DNA of 64,000 nt from CBFIDA01 sp965661085 (lineage in GTDB: Bacteria; Pseudomonadota; Gammaproteobacteria; Comchoanobacterales; Comchoanobacteraceae), in assembly GCA_965661085.1 (NCBI GenBank), contig CBFIDA010000001.1, positions 62,001-126,000 on the forward strand, written 5' to 3'. Every line of letters starts with the position of its first letter. Positions within the stretch are counted from its first letter, which is position 1. The notes under the pieces were generated by a model. It was given only the letters and a program-made list of their open reading frames with translations, was not told where the DNA came from and ran no database searches. Below are positions 18,490 through 27,537 of the stretch, piece after piece. The position numbers and the translations under genes were made by a program.

Positions 18490-19272
18490 TCAGACAAAAA
18501 CAACGGTTGCGGTATCCACGCATGTGACACCATCCACATACAAACGCTGACCTGCAGACGTTTCGAGCACAGACACCCATGTGTGTTGGGGTGGATGTGG
18601 ACCACAACTCACCGCAACATGACGCTTCTGCAAGGCCGGACAGGATTGTGTCAGCACAGCACTCTGACTGCCGCCCAGACAAGGCTCAAGTTGAACCGTT
18701 AGCGCATAAGGCCGCCCCAACAGACTTTGCAAAGCATCAAAATCCTGATCCATCCAAGCAGCACGACACCACGATGAACTGATCCTTTGATCATGATGAC
18801 ATCGATCCATGACAACATGCGCATGTCGTTTGTTGGATGACATCATTGCTTTGAGCGTCTCGACCGAGCCCGATCGCCGACACCCAAAACGAAAGTCTTC
18901 CCCGACCACCACAGACTGCGCACAACAGACATCAATCAAAACATCTTGGACAAAACGCTCCGGAGACAGCGATGCCATGTGATCATCAAACTGCAACCAA
19001 TGGACCCCTGCGCAACCGTAGGCCATGGCAAAGTCGGTTTGGTCCGCCAAAGACATCAAACGATCCGTTGATGGCATTTTTCCCAAAAAGATTTTGGGCA
19101 AAGGATCGAACAGCAGCACAGAGGGTATCAAGTCGTGTTGTGCCGCTTGTGCCATCACCGCATCCAGTAAAGCCTGATGCCCCAAATGAAAGCCATCAAA
19201 CTGCCCCAGAGCCAAACAAAATCGTTTTGAAGACATCTTTTGTGGATGCCCCACTTCACGACAACGAATCAT
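18490..19272 (-). CDS. ribF: FAD synthetase RibF, apparently lacking the riboflavin kinase domain
   Basis: The N-terminal nucleotidyltransferase domain is clear: GQFDGFHLGH (about 23-32, the HxGH ATP site), LLFDPLP, VVGEDFRFG (about 118-125) and the ISSS..R motif. This domain adenylates FMN to FAD. Normal bifunctional RibF is about 310 aa and continues into a riboflavin kinase domain beginning near GRPY with G.V..G...GR..GFPTAN. Here GRPYAL is present, but only about 80 residues follow and none of the kinase motifs are visible. The total is 260 aa. The start overlaps the murJ stop by ATGA. FMN synthesis would then need another enzyme or import. Confidence 0.85.
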   Translation of the reverse strand: MIRCREVGHPQKMSSKRFCLALGQFDGFHLGHQALLDAVMAQAAQHDLIPSVLLFDPLPKIFLGKMPSTDRLMSLADQTDFAMAYGCAGVHWLQFDDHMASLSPERFVQDVLIDVCCAQSVVVGEDFRFGCRRSGSVETLKAMMSSNKRHAHVVMDRCHHDQRISSSWCRAAWMDQDFDALQSLLGRPYALTVQLEPCLGGSQSAVLTQSCPALQKRHVAVSCGPHPPQHTWVSVLETSAGQRLYVDGVTCVDTATVVFV

Positions 19273-20825
19273 GAACAATCCATTTTAGACGCTTGCATGA
19301 ATGTTGCCAGCAAAGAAGCTTTCAAACAACGCAAAGCCATCTCATAAACCCATACACCCATCACGACTGCCCCCAACAACCACAAGATGGCCATGCCTGT
19401 TGAAGCTTGCTGCCAAACCGCAGTTGAGGGACAACAAACATACAACAGCACACTCATGATGGCGGTTGCAAACAAAGCGGATCGCATGCCGATGGCATCT
19501 TTAGACCAATAAGCACACAATTGCTGCCGATAGCAAAAACACTGATACCAGGCAGCCAAGGCGGTTGCCAAAGCAATGCCCACATGCTGCAAAAATGGCA
19601 TCAAGATCACACTGATCACCACATTGACGGCACAACCACGCAATCCGATGTGGACCGCCTCTTGCATACACTGTCTGGCATACATGGCGGCCATCAACAC
19701 TTTGTTCAACATGAACGCTGGCAAACCACAGGCCAAAGCCACCAAGGCCCATTGCGTCATCTGCAAACTGTGTGCTGAAAATGAGCCATGATGAAAACAC
19801 ACCATGACGATGGGGGATGATAAAAGCATCAAGCCCAATGTGGCTGGCAAAGCCAAACACCACACCATGCGTACCGACCATGCCAAAGCACGCTCAAACG
19901 CAGCCCGATCTGACTGAACGTTGGCCATGGACAAACGTGGCATGATGACAGTCGACATCGCCACAGCAAACATACCCACAGGCAAATACACCAAACGCTG
20001 CCCATAGTAGAGCCATGAGATGGCACCTTGAGGCAGCAAAGATGCCAACAACGTGTCCATGATCAGACCCAGTTGCCCCACCACAGCCCCCAACAAACCA
20101 TAACCCAACAACTTGATGAACCGCCGCACCAAAGGCTGACGCCAGTTCAAACCCATGCCAAACACATGCCCTTTGTGACGCGCATATCCAAAAATCAATA
20201 TGCATTGCAAAACACCTGCCACCAAAACCGCTTGTGCCATGATCATGATGTGCGCATCAAAACAGACGGATGATAAGATGGCGCCTGTGACCAAGCAGAT
20301 GTTCAACAGCACCGGCAGCCAAGCGCCCATGACAAAACGACCATGACTGTTCAATACCGCGGTCATGCCTGCTGTCATGCTGACAAATAAAATGTATGGA
20401 AAAGTCCAACGCAGCAATTGTACCGCCAAATCAAATCTATGGCCCACGGTATCCAGGTAAAAACCCGGTGCATAAAGACGAATCAACCAAGGCGCAAAGC
20501 ACCAAGCCAAACAGGTCAAAACAGCAAGCGCAACAAACATGAGCCCCATGACATTGTTGATGAATTGCTGACGCTGTGCAGGTGTCCACTGCGTGTCGGC
20601 GGTCACAGCGCTGTAAATGGGCACAAAAGACTGAGAAAAAGCACCCTCTGCAAACAATCGTCGCATGAAATTGGGCAATTGAAAAGCCACCAAGAAAGCA
20701 TCGAACGATGCACTCGCACCAAACACATTGGCACACACCACATCTCGGCATAAGCCCAAGCATCTTGATAAGGCGGTCAACCCACTGACCGACAAGAATG
20801 CCATGCGAAGTCTTTTTTGTGTCAC
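19269..20825 (-). CDS. murJ: Lipid II flippase MurJ
   Basis: MurJ (MviN) flips lipid II across the inner membrane for peptidoglycan synthesis. The product of about 518 aa has 13-14 transmembrane segments and the conserved N-terminal run LSRCLGLCRD, FDAFLVAFQLPNFMRRLFAEGAFSQSFVP. The start is uncertain: a GTG at 20825 has GGA five bases upstream, a TTG at 20837 is in frame, and an ATG at 20804 would also give a normal N-terminus. The divergent rpsT upstream and ribF downstream reproduce the gammaproteobacterial rpsT/murJ-ribF neighbourhood. Confidence 0.94.
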   Translation of the reverse strand: MTQKRLRMAFLSVSGLTALSRCLGLCRDVVCANVFGASASFDAFLVAFQLPNFMRRLFAEGAFSQSFVPIYSAVTADTQWTPAQRQQFINNVMGLMFVALAVLTCLAWCFAPWLIRLYAPGFYLDTVGHRFDLAVQLLRWTFPYILFVSMTAGMTAVLNSHGRFVMGAWLPVLLNICLVTGAILSSVCFDAHIMIMAQAVLVAGVLQCILIFGYARHKGHVFGMGLNWRQPLVRRFIKLLGYGLLGAVVGQLGLIMDTLLASLLPQGAISWLYYGQRLVYLPVGMFAVAMSTVIMPRLSMANVQSDRAAFERALAWSVRMVWCLALPATLGLMLLSSPIVMVCFHHGSFSAHSLQMTQWALVALACGLPAFMLNKVLMAAMYARQCMQEAVHIGLRGCAVNVVISVILMPFLQHVGIALATALAAWYQCFCYRQQLCAYWSKDAIGMRSALFATAIMSVLLYVCCPSTAVWQQASTGMAILWLLGAVVMGVWVYEMALRCLKASLLATFMQASKMDCS

Positions 20826-20969
20826 ACGCCCATCCAAAAAACATCAATATACCATTGTCTGCGCAACAAAAGAAGCACAGAACATCTGGTGATCTGAATG
20901 CCATCTGCCCTCAATCTGATCAAAGTGACACCCATCTGCCAAACGCCACATCAACCAAGGAAATAATGC

Positions 20970-20998
20970 TTGACAAAACATCGGATTGAATTGATAAT
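20970..20998 (+). promoter_or_regulatory. Consensus-like sigma-70 promoter of rpsT
   Basis: Perfect TTGACA (20970-20975), a 17-base spacer and GATAAT (20993-20998), ending 27 bases before the rpsT ATG. This is the strongest -35/-10 pair seen in the window and fits a highly expressed ribosomal protein gene. Confidence 0.7.
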
Positions 20999-21025
20999 GC
21001 GTCTTTTAATTCCCAAGAGGTTGTT

Positions 21026-21304
21026 ATGGCCAATTCACCCCAGGCAAAAAAAAGAGCACGGCAAAACACTGCCCGATTTGAATTGCGTAAGTCACAAAAA
21101 AGCGCTCTACGCACAGAAATCAAAAAACTGCTCGGCCTGATTCAAGCCGAAAAATTGACTGAAGCCCAAGATGCGTTTAAAAAGACAGTCAAAACCCTCA
21201 GCAAATTGAGCGCCAAAAAAGCACTCCACGCCGGCAAAGCATCACGCTTGACCAGCCGACTCAATGCCAAGGTTAAAAAATTGGCACTCAAAAAGGCAGC
21301 CTAA
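21026..21304 (+). CDS. rpsT: 30S ribosomal protein S20
   Basis: S20 binds 16S rRNA early in 30S assembly. The 92-aa, Lys/Ala/Arg-rich helical product begins MANSPQAKKRARQ and contains LSKLSAKKALHAGKASRLTSRL, the conserved core of the family; length is normal. Monocistronic: it has its own promoter, an AGAGG ribosome site and a strong terminator immediately downstream, and is divergent from murJ. Confidence 0.97.
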   Translation: MANSPQAKKRARQNTARFELRKSQKSALRTEIKKLLGLIQAEKLTEAQDAFKKTVKTLSKLSAKKALHAGKASRLTSRLNAKVKKLALKKAA

Positions 21305-21330
21305 CACGCAACCTTGCCAAAACCCCATTA

Positions 21331-21369
21331 AAAAAACGATGCATGCCAACAACTGCATCGTTTTTTTTT
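21331..21369. terminator. Bidirectional rho-independent terminator between rpsT and obgE
   Basis: AACGATGCA (21335-21343) pairs with TGCATCGTT (21354-21362) around a ten-base loop. On the plus strand the hairpin is followed by a run of nine T (21361-21369), and on the minus strand by six T (complement of the A run at 21331-21336). It therefore serves both rpsT and the convergent obgE. Confidence 0.85.
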
Positions 21370-21405
21370 AACCATGTCAAAACCCATTGACCATACGGAT
21401 TGGCT

Positions 21406-22425
21406 TTAGGATTGCGCACGCACTCGATCAAAAAAATCACCAAGTGCCTGCACCAAAGGCTTTAAGCCTTGACGCGCGATGGCGCTGATGATGAACACTG
21501 GGCCAGACCATTGCAATGCCGCAACAGCCTCATCCACCAACGCTTGGGCTGCCTCTGCATCCATCAAATCGCACTTTGAAAACACCAACCATCTGGGCTT
21601 ATCTTGTAGCGCCGTATCAAAATTGGCCAATTCAGCAGCAATGGCCTCCACTTGTGCCGCACAAGAAGCCTCTTGTGACTCCAAAGAAACCACATGCAGC
21701 AGCAACCGACATCGCGACAGATGTTTGAGAAAAAAAGTGCCCAATCCCATACCCGATGAAGCCCCCGCAATCAACCCAGGAATGTCAGCCATGACAAAAG
21801 CACAGGTGGGATCCACTTCGACCACCCCCAAGTGAGGCCGGAGGGTTGTGAATGGATAATCTGCCACCTTGGGTGTGGCTTGGGAGACAGCGCGAATGAG
21901 CGACGACTTGCCCGCATTGGGATACCCCAAAAGCCCAACATCTGCCAAGACCTGAAGCGACAAAATCAATACACGCTCATCACCAAGCGCACCCAACGTA
22001 CGTTGGCGTGGGGCGCGATTTTTAGAGCTTTTGAAATGCACATTGCCCAAGCCAGCAGATCCACCTTGTGCCACACAAAATTGTTGTCCATGCTCAACCA
22101 AATCAGCAATCAACTCTTCGGTTTCAGGGTGTTTGATTCGTGTGCCAACGGGCACTTGTATGTACACACAGGCACCTTGCCGACCTGTTTTGTCCTGACT
22201 GGAACCATGTTGGCCGTCATCTGCCTTGTACAACTTATTGTAGCGCAAACCCGATAAAGTTGCATGGCCTTCATCGGCCACCAAATAGATGCTGCCACCT
22301 TCGCCACCATCGCCCCCATTGGGCCCACCAAAAGGAATATATTTCTCTCTCCGAAAACTGACACACCCATCGCCACCGCGTCCACCTTGAACGCGAATTT
22401 TAATTTCATCGACAAACTGGACCAC
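21406..22425 (-). CDS. obgE: GTPase Obg/CgtA
   Basis: Obg is an essential GTPase acting in 50S assembly and stress control. The 339-aa product has the glycine-rich Obg fold (GGRGGDGCVSFRREKYIPFGGPNGG..., residues 14-60), then the G domain with G1 GYPNAGKSS, G3 DIPGL and a G4-like SKCD. Length is that of proteobacterial ObgE without a long C-terminal extension. It starts with GTG (22425) behind AGGAG at seven bases. rplU-rpmA, usually just upstream of obgE, are instead about 2.6 kb away. Confidence 0.95.
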   Translation of the reverse strand: MVQFVDEIKIRVQGGRGGDGCVSFRREKYIPFGGPNGGDGGEGGSIYLVADEGHATLSGLRYNKLYKADDGQHGSSQDKTGRQGACVYIQVPVGTRIKHPETEELIADLVEHGQQFCVAQGGSAGLGNVHFKSSKNRAPRQRTLGALGDERVLILSLQVLADVGLLGYPNAGKSSLIRAVSQATPKVADYPFTTLRPHLGVVEVDPTCAFVMADIPGLIAGASSGMGLGTFFLKHLSRCRLLLHVVSLESQEASCAAQVEAIAAELANFDTALQDKPRWLVFSKCDLMDAEAAQALVDEAVAALQWSGPVFIISAIARQGLKPLVQALGDFFDRVRAQS

Positions 22426-22735
22426 AGCCTAACTCCTCTTGATGCATGTGCTTGGTGTTTCAGATGTCATGCCGACACTCAATGATGCGCCATGATTGAG
22501 CTCAAGCTTAACAAAAGCGCACGACAAAGTCTAAACATTCCCTGTCCTCAATACTTTAGGTGCCATTGTACAAGGCATTGTATTCCGTGGGGATTGGGTG
22601 ACGATGACTTTTCCAGAAAACCATCCCCAATCAACAGGCACAACAATCGACACAATCCCATAAAAATCATACACATTGACAACACATGTGCACTTCACTA
22701 GGATAAGACTGATTCTTTCTATCAAGCATGGACAC
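22426..22735. other. Divergent intergenic region between obgE and dus
   Basis: About 310 bases separating the divergent obgE and dus starts. It contains the obgE ribosome site. Open frames here on both strands lack ribosome sites or recognisable products, and no clear promoter pair, RNA gene or repeat stood out. Confidence 0.35.
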
Positions 22736-23755
22736 ATGTTGTTGACAAACACCGCACCGCCTCGACCCACCACACACTCGGCATGGCAGCTGGGCACCCA
22801 AACATTTCAGAGCCGAGCCATTCAAGGCCCTCTAGCAGGTTATTCCAACAGCGCCTTCCGGCGTTTGCTCTGGTCTTTTGGTGGCTTGGCTTACGCCTGC
22901 ACCGAAATGCTGCCCGCAAACATTGTCATACACGAAGATCACACGCCTCAAAACAGATTCACTTGGCGCCATCCAAGTGAGGCATGTCTATGCTATCAGC
23001 TGTCTGGTTTTCATATTGAACGCATGCTCGAAGCCGCCATGCAGATGCGTGATTTGGGTGCTGACATCATTGACATCAATGCAGGTTGCCCCAAAACCAA
23101 AATCAGAAAAAAACAACAAGGTTCGGCTTTACTCGACAACCCCAAGCATCTTCAACGCTTGTTGCAGACCCTCAAGGCCCATCTTGACATCCCCATCACA
23201 GTTAAAATTCGAGTCCCCAAACCCACATGCCAAAAGACCACCCAGGCATTGATTGAGCACCTCAACGACAGTGGCGTTGATGGCATCATCATGCATGGCC
23301 GTCATTGGCAAGACGATTATCAGCAAGCTTTACGCATCGAACACATGCAAACGGTTGTGACACATGCCACGTGCCCCGTCATCGTCAATGGTGATGTTGC
23401 CAGCTTTGAGGATCACCAACGCTTGTTACAACAAACTGGCGCAACAGCGGTGATGATTGCACGCGCCGGCTTCCATAGCCCATGGCTGTTTGAACAGATT
23501 CGTTGTGCCGAGGCAGGGCAGCCTTTCTCTCCACCCACACTGCCAGCCATTGGTCAATTGCTGCAAGCTCACATCCAAGGCTTGTTCCCATTCATGTCAG
23601 AAAAACAAGCATGCCTGCAGGCACGGACCATCGGACGCTATTACAGCAGGCATTTACCCGAAGTGAGGCGTACAACGTTCTTGGCTGAATGGTACAGCAC
23701 ACCACCCCAATGGCCAGCACTTGAAAACATTCTGATCAAGACTTTTGCGTCTTAA
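22736..23755 (+). CDS. dusB: tRNA-dihydrouridine synthase, DusB-like
   Basis: A flavoenzyme that reduces uridines in tRNA D-loops. The 339-aa product has the N-terminal FMN-binding segment (GPLAGYSNSAFRRL), GADIIDINAGCP with the catalytic Cys, the HGR motif (IIMHGRHW), VIVNGDVAS and a C-terminal helical domain. The DIINDINxGCP-type context resembles DusB more than DusA or DusC, but the paralogue assignment is tentative. The ATG at 22736 is chosen because homology starts shortly after; the frame is open from a TTG at 22676, and neither start has a strong ribosome site. Confidence 0.85.
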   Translation: MLLTNTAPPRPTTHSAWQLGTQTFQSRAIQGPLAGYSNSAFRRLLWSFGGLAYACTEMLPANIVIHEDHTPQNRFTWRHPSEACLCYQLSGFHIERMLEAAMQMRDLGADIIDINAGCPKTKIRKKQQGSALLDNPKHLQRLLQTLKAHLDIPITVKIRVPKPTCQKTTQALIEHLNDSGVDGIIMHGRHWQDDYQQALRIEHMQTVVTHATCPVIVNGDVASFEDHQRLLQQTGATAVMIARAGFHSPWLFEQIRCAEAGQPFSPPTLPAIGQLLQAHIQGLFPFMSEKQACLQARTIGRYYSRHLPEVRRTTFLAEWYSTPPQWPALENILIKTFAS

Positions 23756-23780
23756 TACACGACCATGCACCAAAATCACA

Positions 23781-24653
23781 TCAGGTGTGCTGCTGAGACA
23801 CCTGCGCCAAGTGCATCTCAAACCATCCGATATAAGCCCGCATGGGCGCTGGACAAGGCAGATCCTGTGCCCCCGTCTTGACTTGACTGAGCATGGCCTG
23901 TGCCCGATCGATGACCGAGGATACCGATGAAACATTCAAACAATTGTATGCCATGCGATCCTGTTGTGTGTCGTGCGCAAGGTCATCCAAATCATCCAAC
24001 AATTGATAGACCTGTCCCAACAAACGCCCCATCTCAGCGATTGGCACCACATCGACAGCACTCAACTCTGCCGCCATAGCAGCAGCAACCTCAAACATTT
24101 TGGCTGTTTTTTGATGATGCATGTCCGCCAACAGCGTGGCCGATGGCGATGCAATGTTGAACTCTGCCCATTGACCCATGATCAAACCATTTGGCCCAAC
24201 CAAAGCGGTCAAATGTCGCAACAAGGCAAGTTTCAGATTGGGGGCATACATGTCGGCATGCACCAATGCATGCATGGCCAAACCTTGCAACACATCCCCC
24301 ACCAGGATGGCATTGGCCTCACCAAATTGACAGTGCACGCTGGGTTTGCCGCGTCGCATTGCATCATCGTCCATGGCAGGCAGATCATCATGCACCAAGG
24401 AAAACACGTGCATCATTTCAATGGCACATGCAGCAGGCATGCCCAAGGTCAAAGGTTGGTCCAATGCAACCAACATGCTCAGAAGCAACAGGGGCCGCAA
24501 ACGCTTTCCCCCATCCAACAAAGCATAACAGATGATTGGCTGTATCTCTGGATAAGCCCATGGCAAAGCGTCAATGTAAGCCGCCAGCGCTCGCTCAAAC
24601 GGCTGCACATAGGCGTCAGCCCATGACAATTCACATGGACTTGGTTGCATCAT
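23781..24653 (-). CDS. ispA: Polyprenyl synthetase IspA ((2E,6E)-farnesyl diphosphate synthase)
   Basis: Condenses IPP with DMAPP/GPP to farnesyl diphosphate, the precursor of undecaprenyl and ubiquinone side chains. The 290-aa product has DGGKRLRPLLL, the first Asp-rich motif DDLPAMDDD (89-97), QTAKMFEVAA-like KTAKMFEV and a second Asp-rich motif in the form DDLDD rather than the common DDILD. The start at 24653 has GAGG six bases before it and overlaps the end of xseB by about 20 bases; a longer frame upstream is ignored. xseB-ispA is the usual gammaproteobacterial order, here without dxs in the window. Confidence 0.92.
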   Translation of the reverse strand: MMQPSPCELSWADAYVQPFERALAAYIDALPWAYPEIQPIICYALLDGGKRLRPLLLLSMLVALDQPLTLGMPAACAIEMMHVFSLVHDDLPAMDDDAMRRGKPSVHCQFGEANAILVGDVLQGLAMHALVHADMYAPNLKLALLRHLTALVGPNGLIMGQWAEFNIASPSATLLADMHHQKTAKMFEVAAAMAAELSAVDVVPIAEMGRLLGQVYQLLDDLDDLAHDTQQDRMAYNCLNVSSVSSVIDRAQAMLSQVKTGAQDLPCPAPMRAYIGWFEMHLAQVSQQHT

Positions 24654-24873
24654 CACCGACCTCACGCCAATCACCGTCCTTGGACCATTGCGCAATGACT
24701 TTTTCAGCATGGTCAAGCGCTTGGTGACAAGCTTTCATGCGCTTGAGGCCTTCTTGAAATTGTGACAGAGCTTCAGAAAGTGGCAATTGGCCACGCTCCA
24801 TGTTTTCAACAATATCGGTCAGTGCTTGCATGTTGGCTTCAAATTCTACCAGACTCTGATTGGGTTTGGTCAT
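24631..24873 (-). CDS. xseB: Exodeoxyribonuclease VII small subunit
   Basis: XseB binds the catalytic XseA subunits of exonuclease VII, which degrades single-stranded DNA. The 80-aa helical product contains the family core (FEANMQALTDIVENMERGQLPLSEALSQFQEGLKRMKAC... abbreviated at residues 9-48). The ATG at 24873 follows AGGAG by about ten bases and gives the normal length; the frame open further upstream is not needed. Operon with ispA. Confidence 0.93.
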   Translation of the reverse strand: MTKPNQSLVEFEANMQALTDIVENMERGQLPLSEALSQFQEGLKRMKACHQALDHAEKVIAQWSKDGDWREVGDDATKSM

Positions 24874-25041
24874 GATCGATGTCTCCTCACACCAAAAAAT
24901 ACAGCACATTTCTTTAGCAGTGCACACAATCATCGGTGTCAGCGGTCAGGTTCAACAAAACCAATACCACCACAAGTCAGACACCAGACGGCAGGGACAT
25001 GGCGGGGCAACCTCGCATGCATCACAGCCCAAAAGCAGCGC

Positions 25042-25296
25042 TTAAGCTTGAACCTCAACGGTTGCAAAGGTGCGGTTGTTACGGCGAATGAAACGCAACA
25101 CACCAGGCACAAGCGCAAACAAAGTATGATCCTTGCCCATCCCAACGTTCAATCCTGGATGAATGCGAGTGCCACGTTGACGCGTGATGATGTTGCCGCC
25201 GGTGACGAACTGACCGTCGGCGCGCTTCACACCAAGATACTTTGGATTCGAGTCGCGGCCGTTCCTAGAACTACCACCCGCTTTTTTATGTGCCAT
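25042..25296 (-). CDS. rpmA: 50S ribosomal protein L27
   Basis: L27 reaches the peptidyl-transferase centre with its N-terminus. The 84-aa product starts MAHKKAGGSSRNGRDSNPK and contains IITRQRGTRIHPG, both invariant regions of the family, at normal length. No N-terminal processing extension of the Firmicute type is present. Follows rplU by 26 bases, in the standard rplU-rpmA pair. Confidence 0.98.
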   Translation of the reverse strand: MAHKKAGGSSRNGRDSNPKYLGVKRADGQFVTGGNIITRQRGTRIHPGLNVGMGKDHTLFALVPGVLRFIRRNNRTFATVEVQA

Positions 25297-25322
25297 ACGC
25301 TTGCCTCTCTATGTGATCAAAT

Positions 25323-25826
25323 TCAATCGGTTTTTTTACTTGTTTGTGTTTTGGTGGTCTTTTTGGTGACCTTGGCATCGGCCTTTGAAGCTGAAGCCTT
25401 GGGCTTTTTCGTCGGTGCTTCTTTTGTCGCTGACGTTGATGTTTTGGCTGCAGAAGATTTCTTTGCAGTGGTCGCCGCTTTGGTTGTTTTTTTCTCAGCT
25501 GCTTTGGGCGCTACAACACCATCGATGTTTTTGATCAACACACAAGTTTGTGCTTGGCGATGGCCTGCACGTTTCATGCTGTGCTTACGACGTTTGAATT
25601 TGATGATTTCAACTTTGGCAGCACGACCATGTTCCACGACTTCTGCCACAACGCGCACATTGGCAACCGTTGGGGCGCCAATTTTGAAATCATCACCGGC
25701 ACGACAAGCCAGCACTTCGTCAAATACGACTTCACTGCCAACCGCTTGGTCCAACTTCTCAATCCAATATTTTTTTCCTGGCTCTACCGGGCATTGTTTT
25801 CCGCCCGTGGCAATGATTGCGTACAT
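25323..25826 (-). CDS. rplU: 50S ribosomal protein L21 with long Lys/Ala/Thr-rich C-terminal tail
   Basis: The first ~105 residues are ordinary L21 (MYAIIATGGKQ, IEKLD, FKRRKHSMKRAGHRQ). L21 is normally about 103 aa, but here the frame continues for about 60 residues of almost pure Lys, Ala, Thr and Ser (APKAAEKKTTKAATT...), an unstructured basic tail. The ATG at 25826 has GGAG nine bases upstream; a TTG at 25841 is rejected. The tail reads cleanly to a TGA. Such tails could bind rRNA, but its role is unknown. Followed by rpmA, with a strong promoter upstream. Confidence 0.95.
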   Translation of the reverse strand: MYAIIATGGKQCPVEPGKKYWIEKLDQAVGSEVVFDEVLACRAGDDFKIGAPTVANVRVVAEVVEHGRAAKVEIIKFKRRKHSMKRAGHRQAQTCVLIKNIDGVVAPKAAEKKTTKAATTAKKSSAAKTSTSATKEAPTKKPKASASKADAKVTKKTTKTQTSKKTD

Positions 25827-25857
25827 GTGGACATGCTCCAACTACAAAAGATTGCAA

Positions 25858-25886
25858 ATTATAAGCCATCAAACACAACAAATCAA
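25858..25886 (-). promoter_or_regulatory. Sigma-70 promoter of rplU-rpmA
   Basis: Minus strand TTGATT (25886-25881), 17-base spacer, perfect TATAAT (25863-25858), about 32 bases upstream of the rplU ATG. It lies in the divergent region shared with ispB. Confidence 0.65.
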
Positions 25887-26023
25887 CCCCTTGTCGGCAC
25901 GACCGCAAAATACCTCCTTGGTCCGCACTCAGCACCAGCGGCCACCACCACATGCGGCGACACAATCCTTGCGCCTTTGAATGTTTTTTGAGAGGATAGC
26001 AACCATTCATTCCGGAGCACAGC

Positions 26024-27022
26024 GTGCACAAGAACGGCAACGATTCATGCATTGATGACGAAATGGCACATTTGAAAGCTTTTTTATCACAACATTTACA
26101 CGCCGACGAACCGACTGTGAACGCAATGTGTCAGCATGTTGGGCAGCGAGGCGGCAAGCACATCCGCGCCAAACTTGTTTTATGGACAGCCAAACATTTT
26201 TCCCCCGACCACACCTCATCCGCCATCCGTTTGGCCGCAATTGTTGAGCTTTTACATGCTGCAACTTTACTGCACGACGATGTCATCGACCAGGCAGAAA
26301 TGCGGCGCCATGCGCCAGCCACACACCAAATCTGGGACAACAAATGCGCCATCCTAGGCGGTGACTATTTGTATGGCATTGCTTTCCAAGAAATTGCCCG
26401 ACTGCAGCACAACGCAATATGTCAAACCATCGCCGATGCCACCACCCAAATCATCTCTGGTGAGGTGCGCCAACTCATGGCATGTAAGCAGCCTCATTAT
26501 GATCTCTCAACCTATTTTCGTACCATCCAAGACAAAACCGCTCAATTGTTTGAGGTATCAACGCAAACTGCAGCCATGCTGCATGATGCGTCACCAGCCG
26601 ACACCGCTGACTTCAAAGCATTTGGCCACCATTTGGGCATGGCCTTTCAAATGTTGGATGATTTGAAAGATTATTTTGGCGACACAGATCAATTGGGTAA
26701 AAAAGTCGGCAACGACTTTTTCGAAGGCAAAATGACACTGCCGGTGCTGTGTGCCCTTCAAAACATGCCCTCCCATGCACAAGATGCCTTCAAGACCACT
26801 TTACAAAGACGACACCGTGATGATCTACAAGATGTCATGGTGACCATGCACGCATTCAATGGCGCACAAGATGCATTCGACCACTGTTGCCAGCATATCA
26901 CCGCAGCGGAAGCGGCTTTGGCCACACAATCCGATGACCCCTATGTGAAAGCGATGCGCTCACAAGCACAGCAGCTGAAAACCCAAGCCAAGACACTGTT
27001 GCATCAAGCTTGCCGCGCTTGA
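26024..27022 (+). CDS. ispB: Long-chain polyprenyl diphosphate synthase IspB (octaprenyl type)
   Basis: Makes the polyprenyl side chain of ubiquinone. The 332-aa product has GGKHIRAKLVL, the first Asp-rich motif DDVID (85-89), GDYLYGIAFQ, KTAQLFEVS and the second motif DDLKDY, with no bulky chain-length stop seen just before the first motif, as in long-chain enzymes. It starts with GTG (26024) behind GGAG at six bases. Divergent from rplU, the classical gammaproteobacterial rplU/ispB arrangement. The 3' end overlaps the convergent neighbour by 19 bases. Confidence 0.93.
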   Translation: MHKNGNDSCIDDEMAHLKAFLSQHLHADEPTVNAMCQHVGQRGGKHIRAKLVLWTAKHFSPDHTSSAIRLAAIVELLHAATLLHDDVIDQAEMRRHAPATHQIWDNKCAILGGDYLYGIAFQEIARLQHNAICQTIADATTQIISGEVRQLMACKQPHYDLSTYFRTIQDKTAQLFEVSTQTAAMLHDASPADTADFKAFGHHLGMAFQMLDDLKDYFGDTDQLGKKVGNDFFEGKMTLPVLCALQNMPSHAQDAFKTTLQRRHRDDLQDVMVTMHAFNGAQDAFDHCCQHITAAEAALATQSDDPYVKAMRSQAQQLKTQAKTLLHQACRA

Positions 27023-27537
27023 AACAAATGCGTCATATAGTGGCTGCCCAACGCATGAAACTCTTGACGCATGGGCTCGGGCCAGTCTTGATAGCGGTGA
27101 TTGGGGAATTTCAACATCCACAACACATCCAAGACATTGACGTATTGATGCCCCAGCATGTTGTAACATTGACTGGCACCTGGCGCATGTCGCATGGACA
27201 CCAAAGCAAGCTGCGCATAAGCATGTCGGCCAACACACAATAAAAAGTCCATGGAGCCTCCCCCCATGTCGTAGGTTTTTTGCGGAAAAAAGCCTGCCAT
27301 GAACAAACAATACTCAGCCAATTGCCTCAATGTGTCATGTCCATGATATGCACCATCCAAAACGTCCAAATACGCCTCACCCACACACATGTCATTGAAA
27401 GACACATTGCCAAGCTGACGACTCATTGCCACCAACACATAATGCACAACATCTTCAGGCAAATGCATGCCATATGTTTGCTGAATGCGGTGCATGTCCT
27501 GGTACCAAATCAAATGATTGTCTTGCATGTGGTGCAT
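27004..27537 (-). CDS. Conserved hypothetical protein (function unknown)
   Basis: A 177-aa soluble, largely helical protein. The pattern LPEDVVHYVLVAMSRQL near the N-terminus, then a CLFMAGFFPQ segment and a YDMGGGSMDFLLCVGRHAYAQLA segment, resembles an uncharacterised family I associate with gammaproteobacteria, but I know of no assigned function. A strong GGAGG ribosome site precedes the ATG. It is unusually rich in Met and His (MHHMQDNH...). Convergent with ispB and divergent from icmW, so likely transcribed alone. Confidence 0.75.
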   Translation of the reverse strand: MHHMQDNHLIWYQDMHRIQQTYGMHLPEDVVHYVLVAMSRQLGNVSFNDMCVGEAYLDVLDGAYHGHDTLRQLAEYCLFMAGFFPQKTYDMGGGSMDFLLCVGRHAYAQLALVSMRHAPGASQCYNMLGHQYVNVLDVLWMLKFPNHRYQDWPEPMRQEFHALGSHYMTHLFQARQA

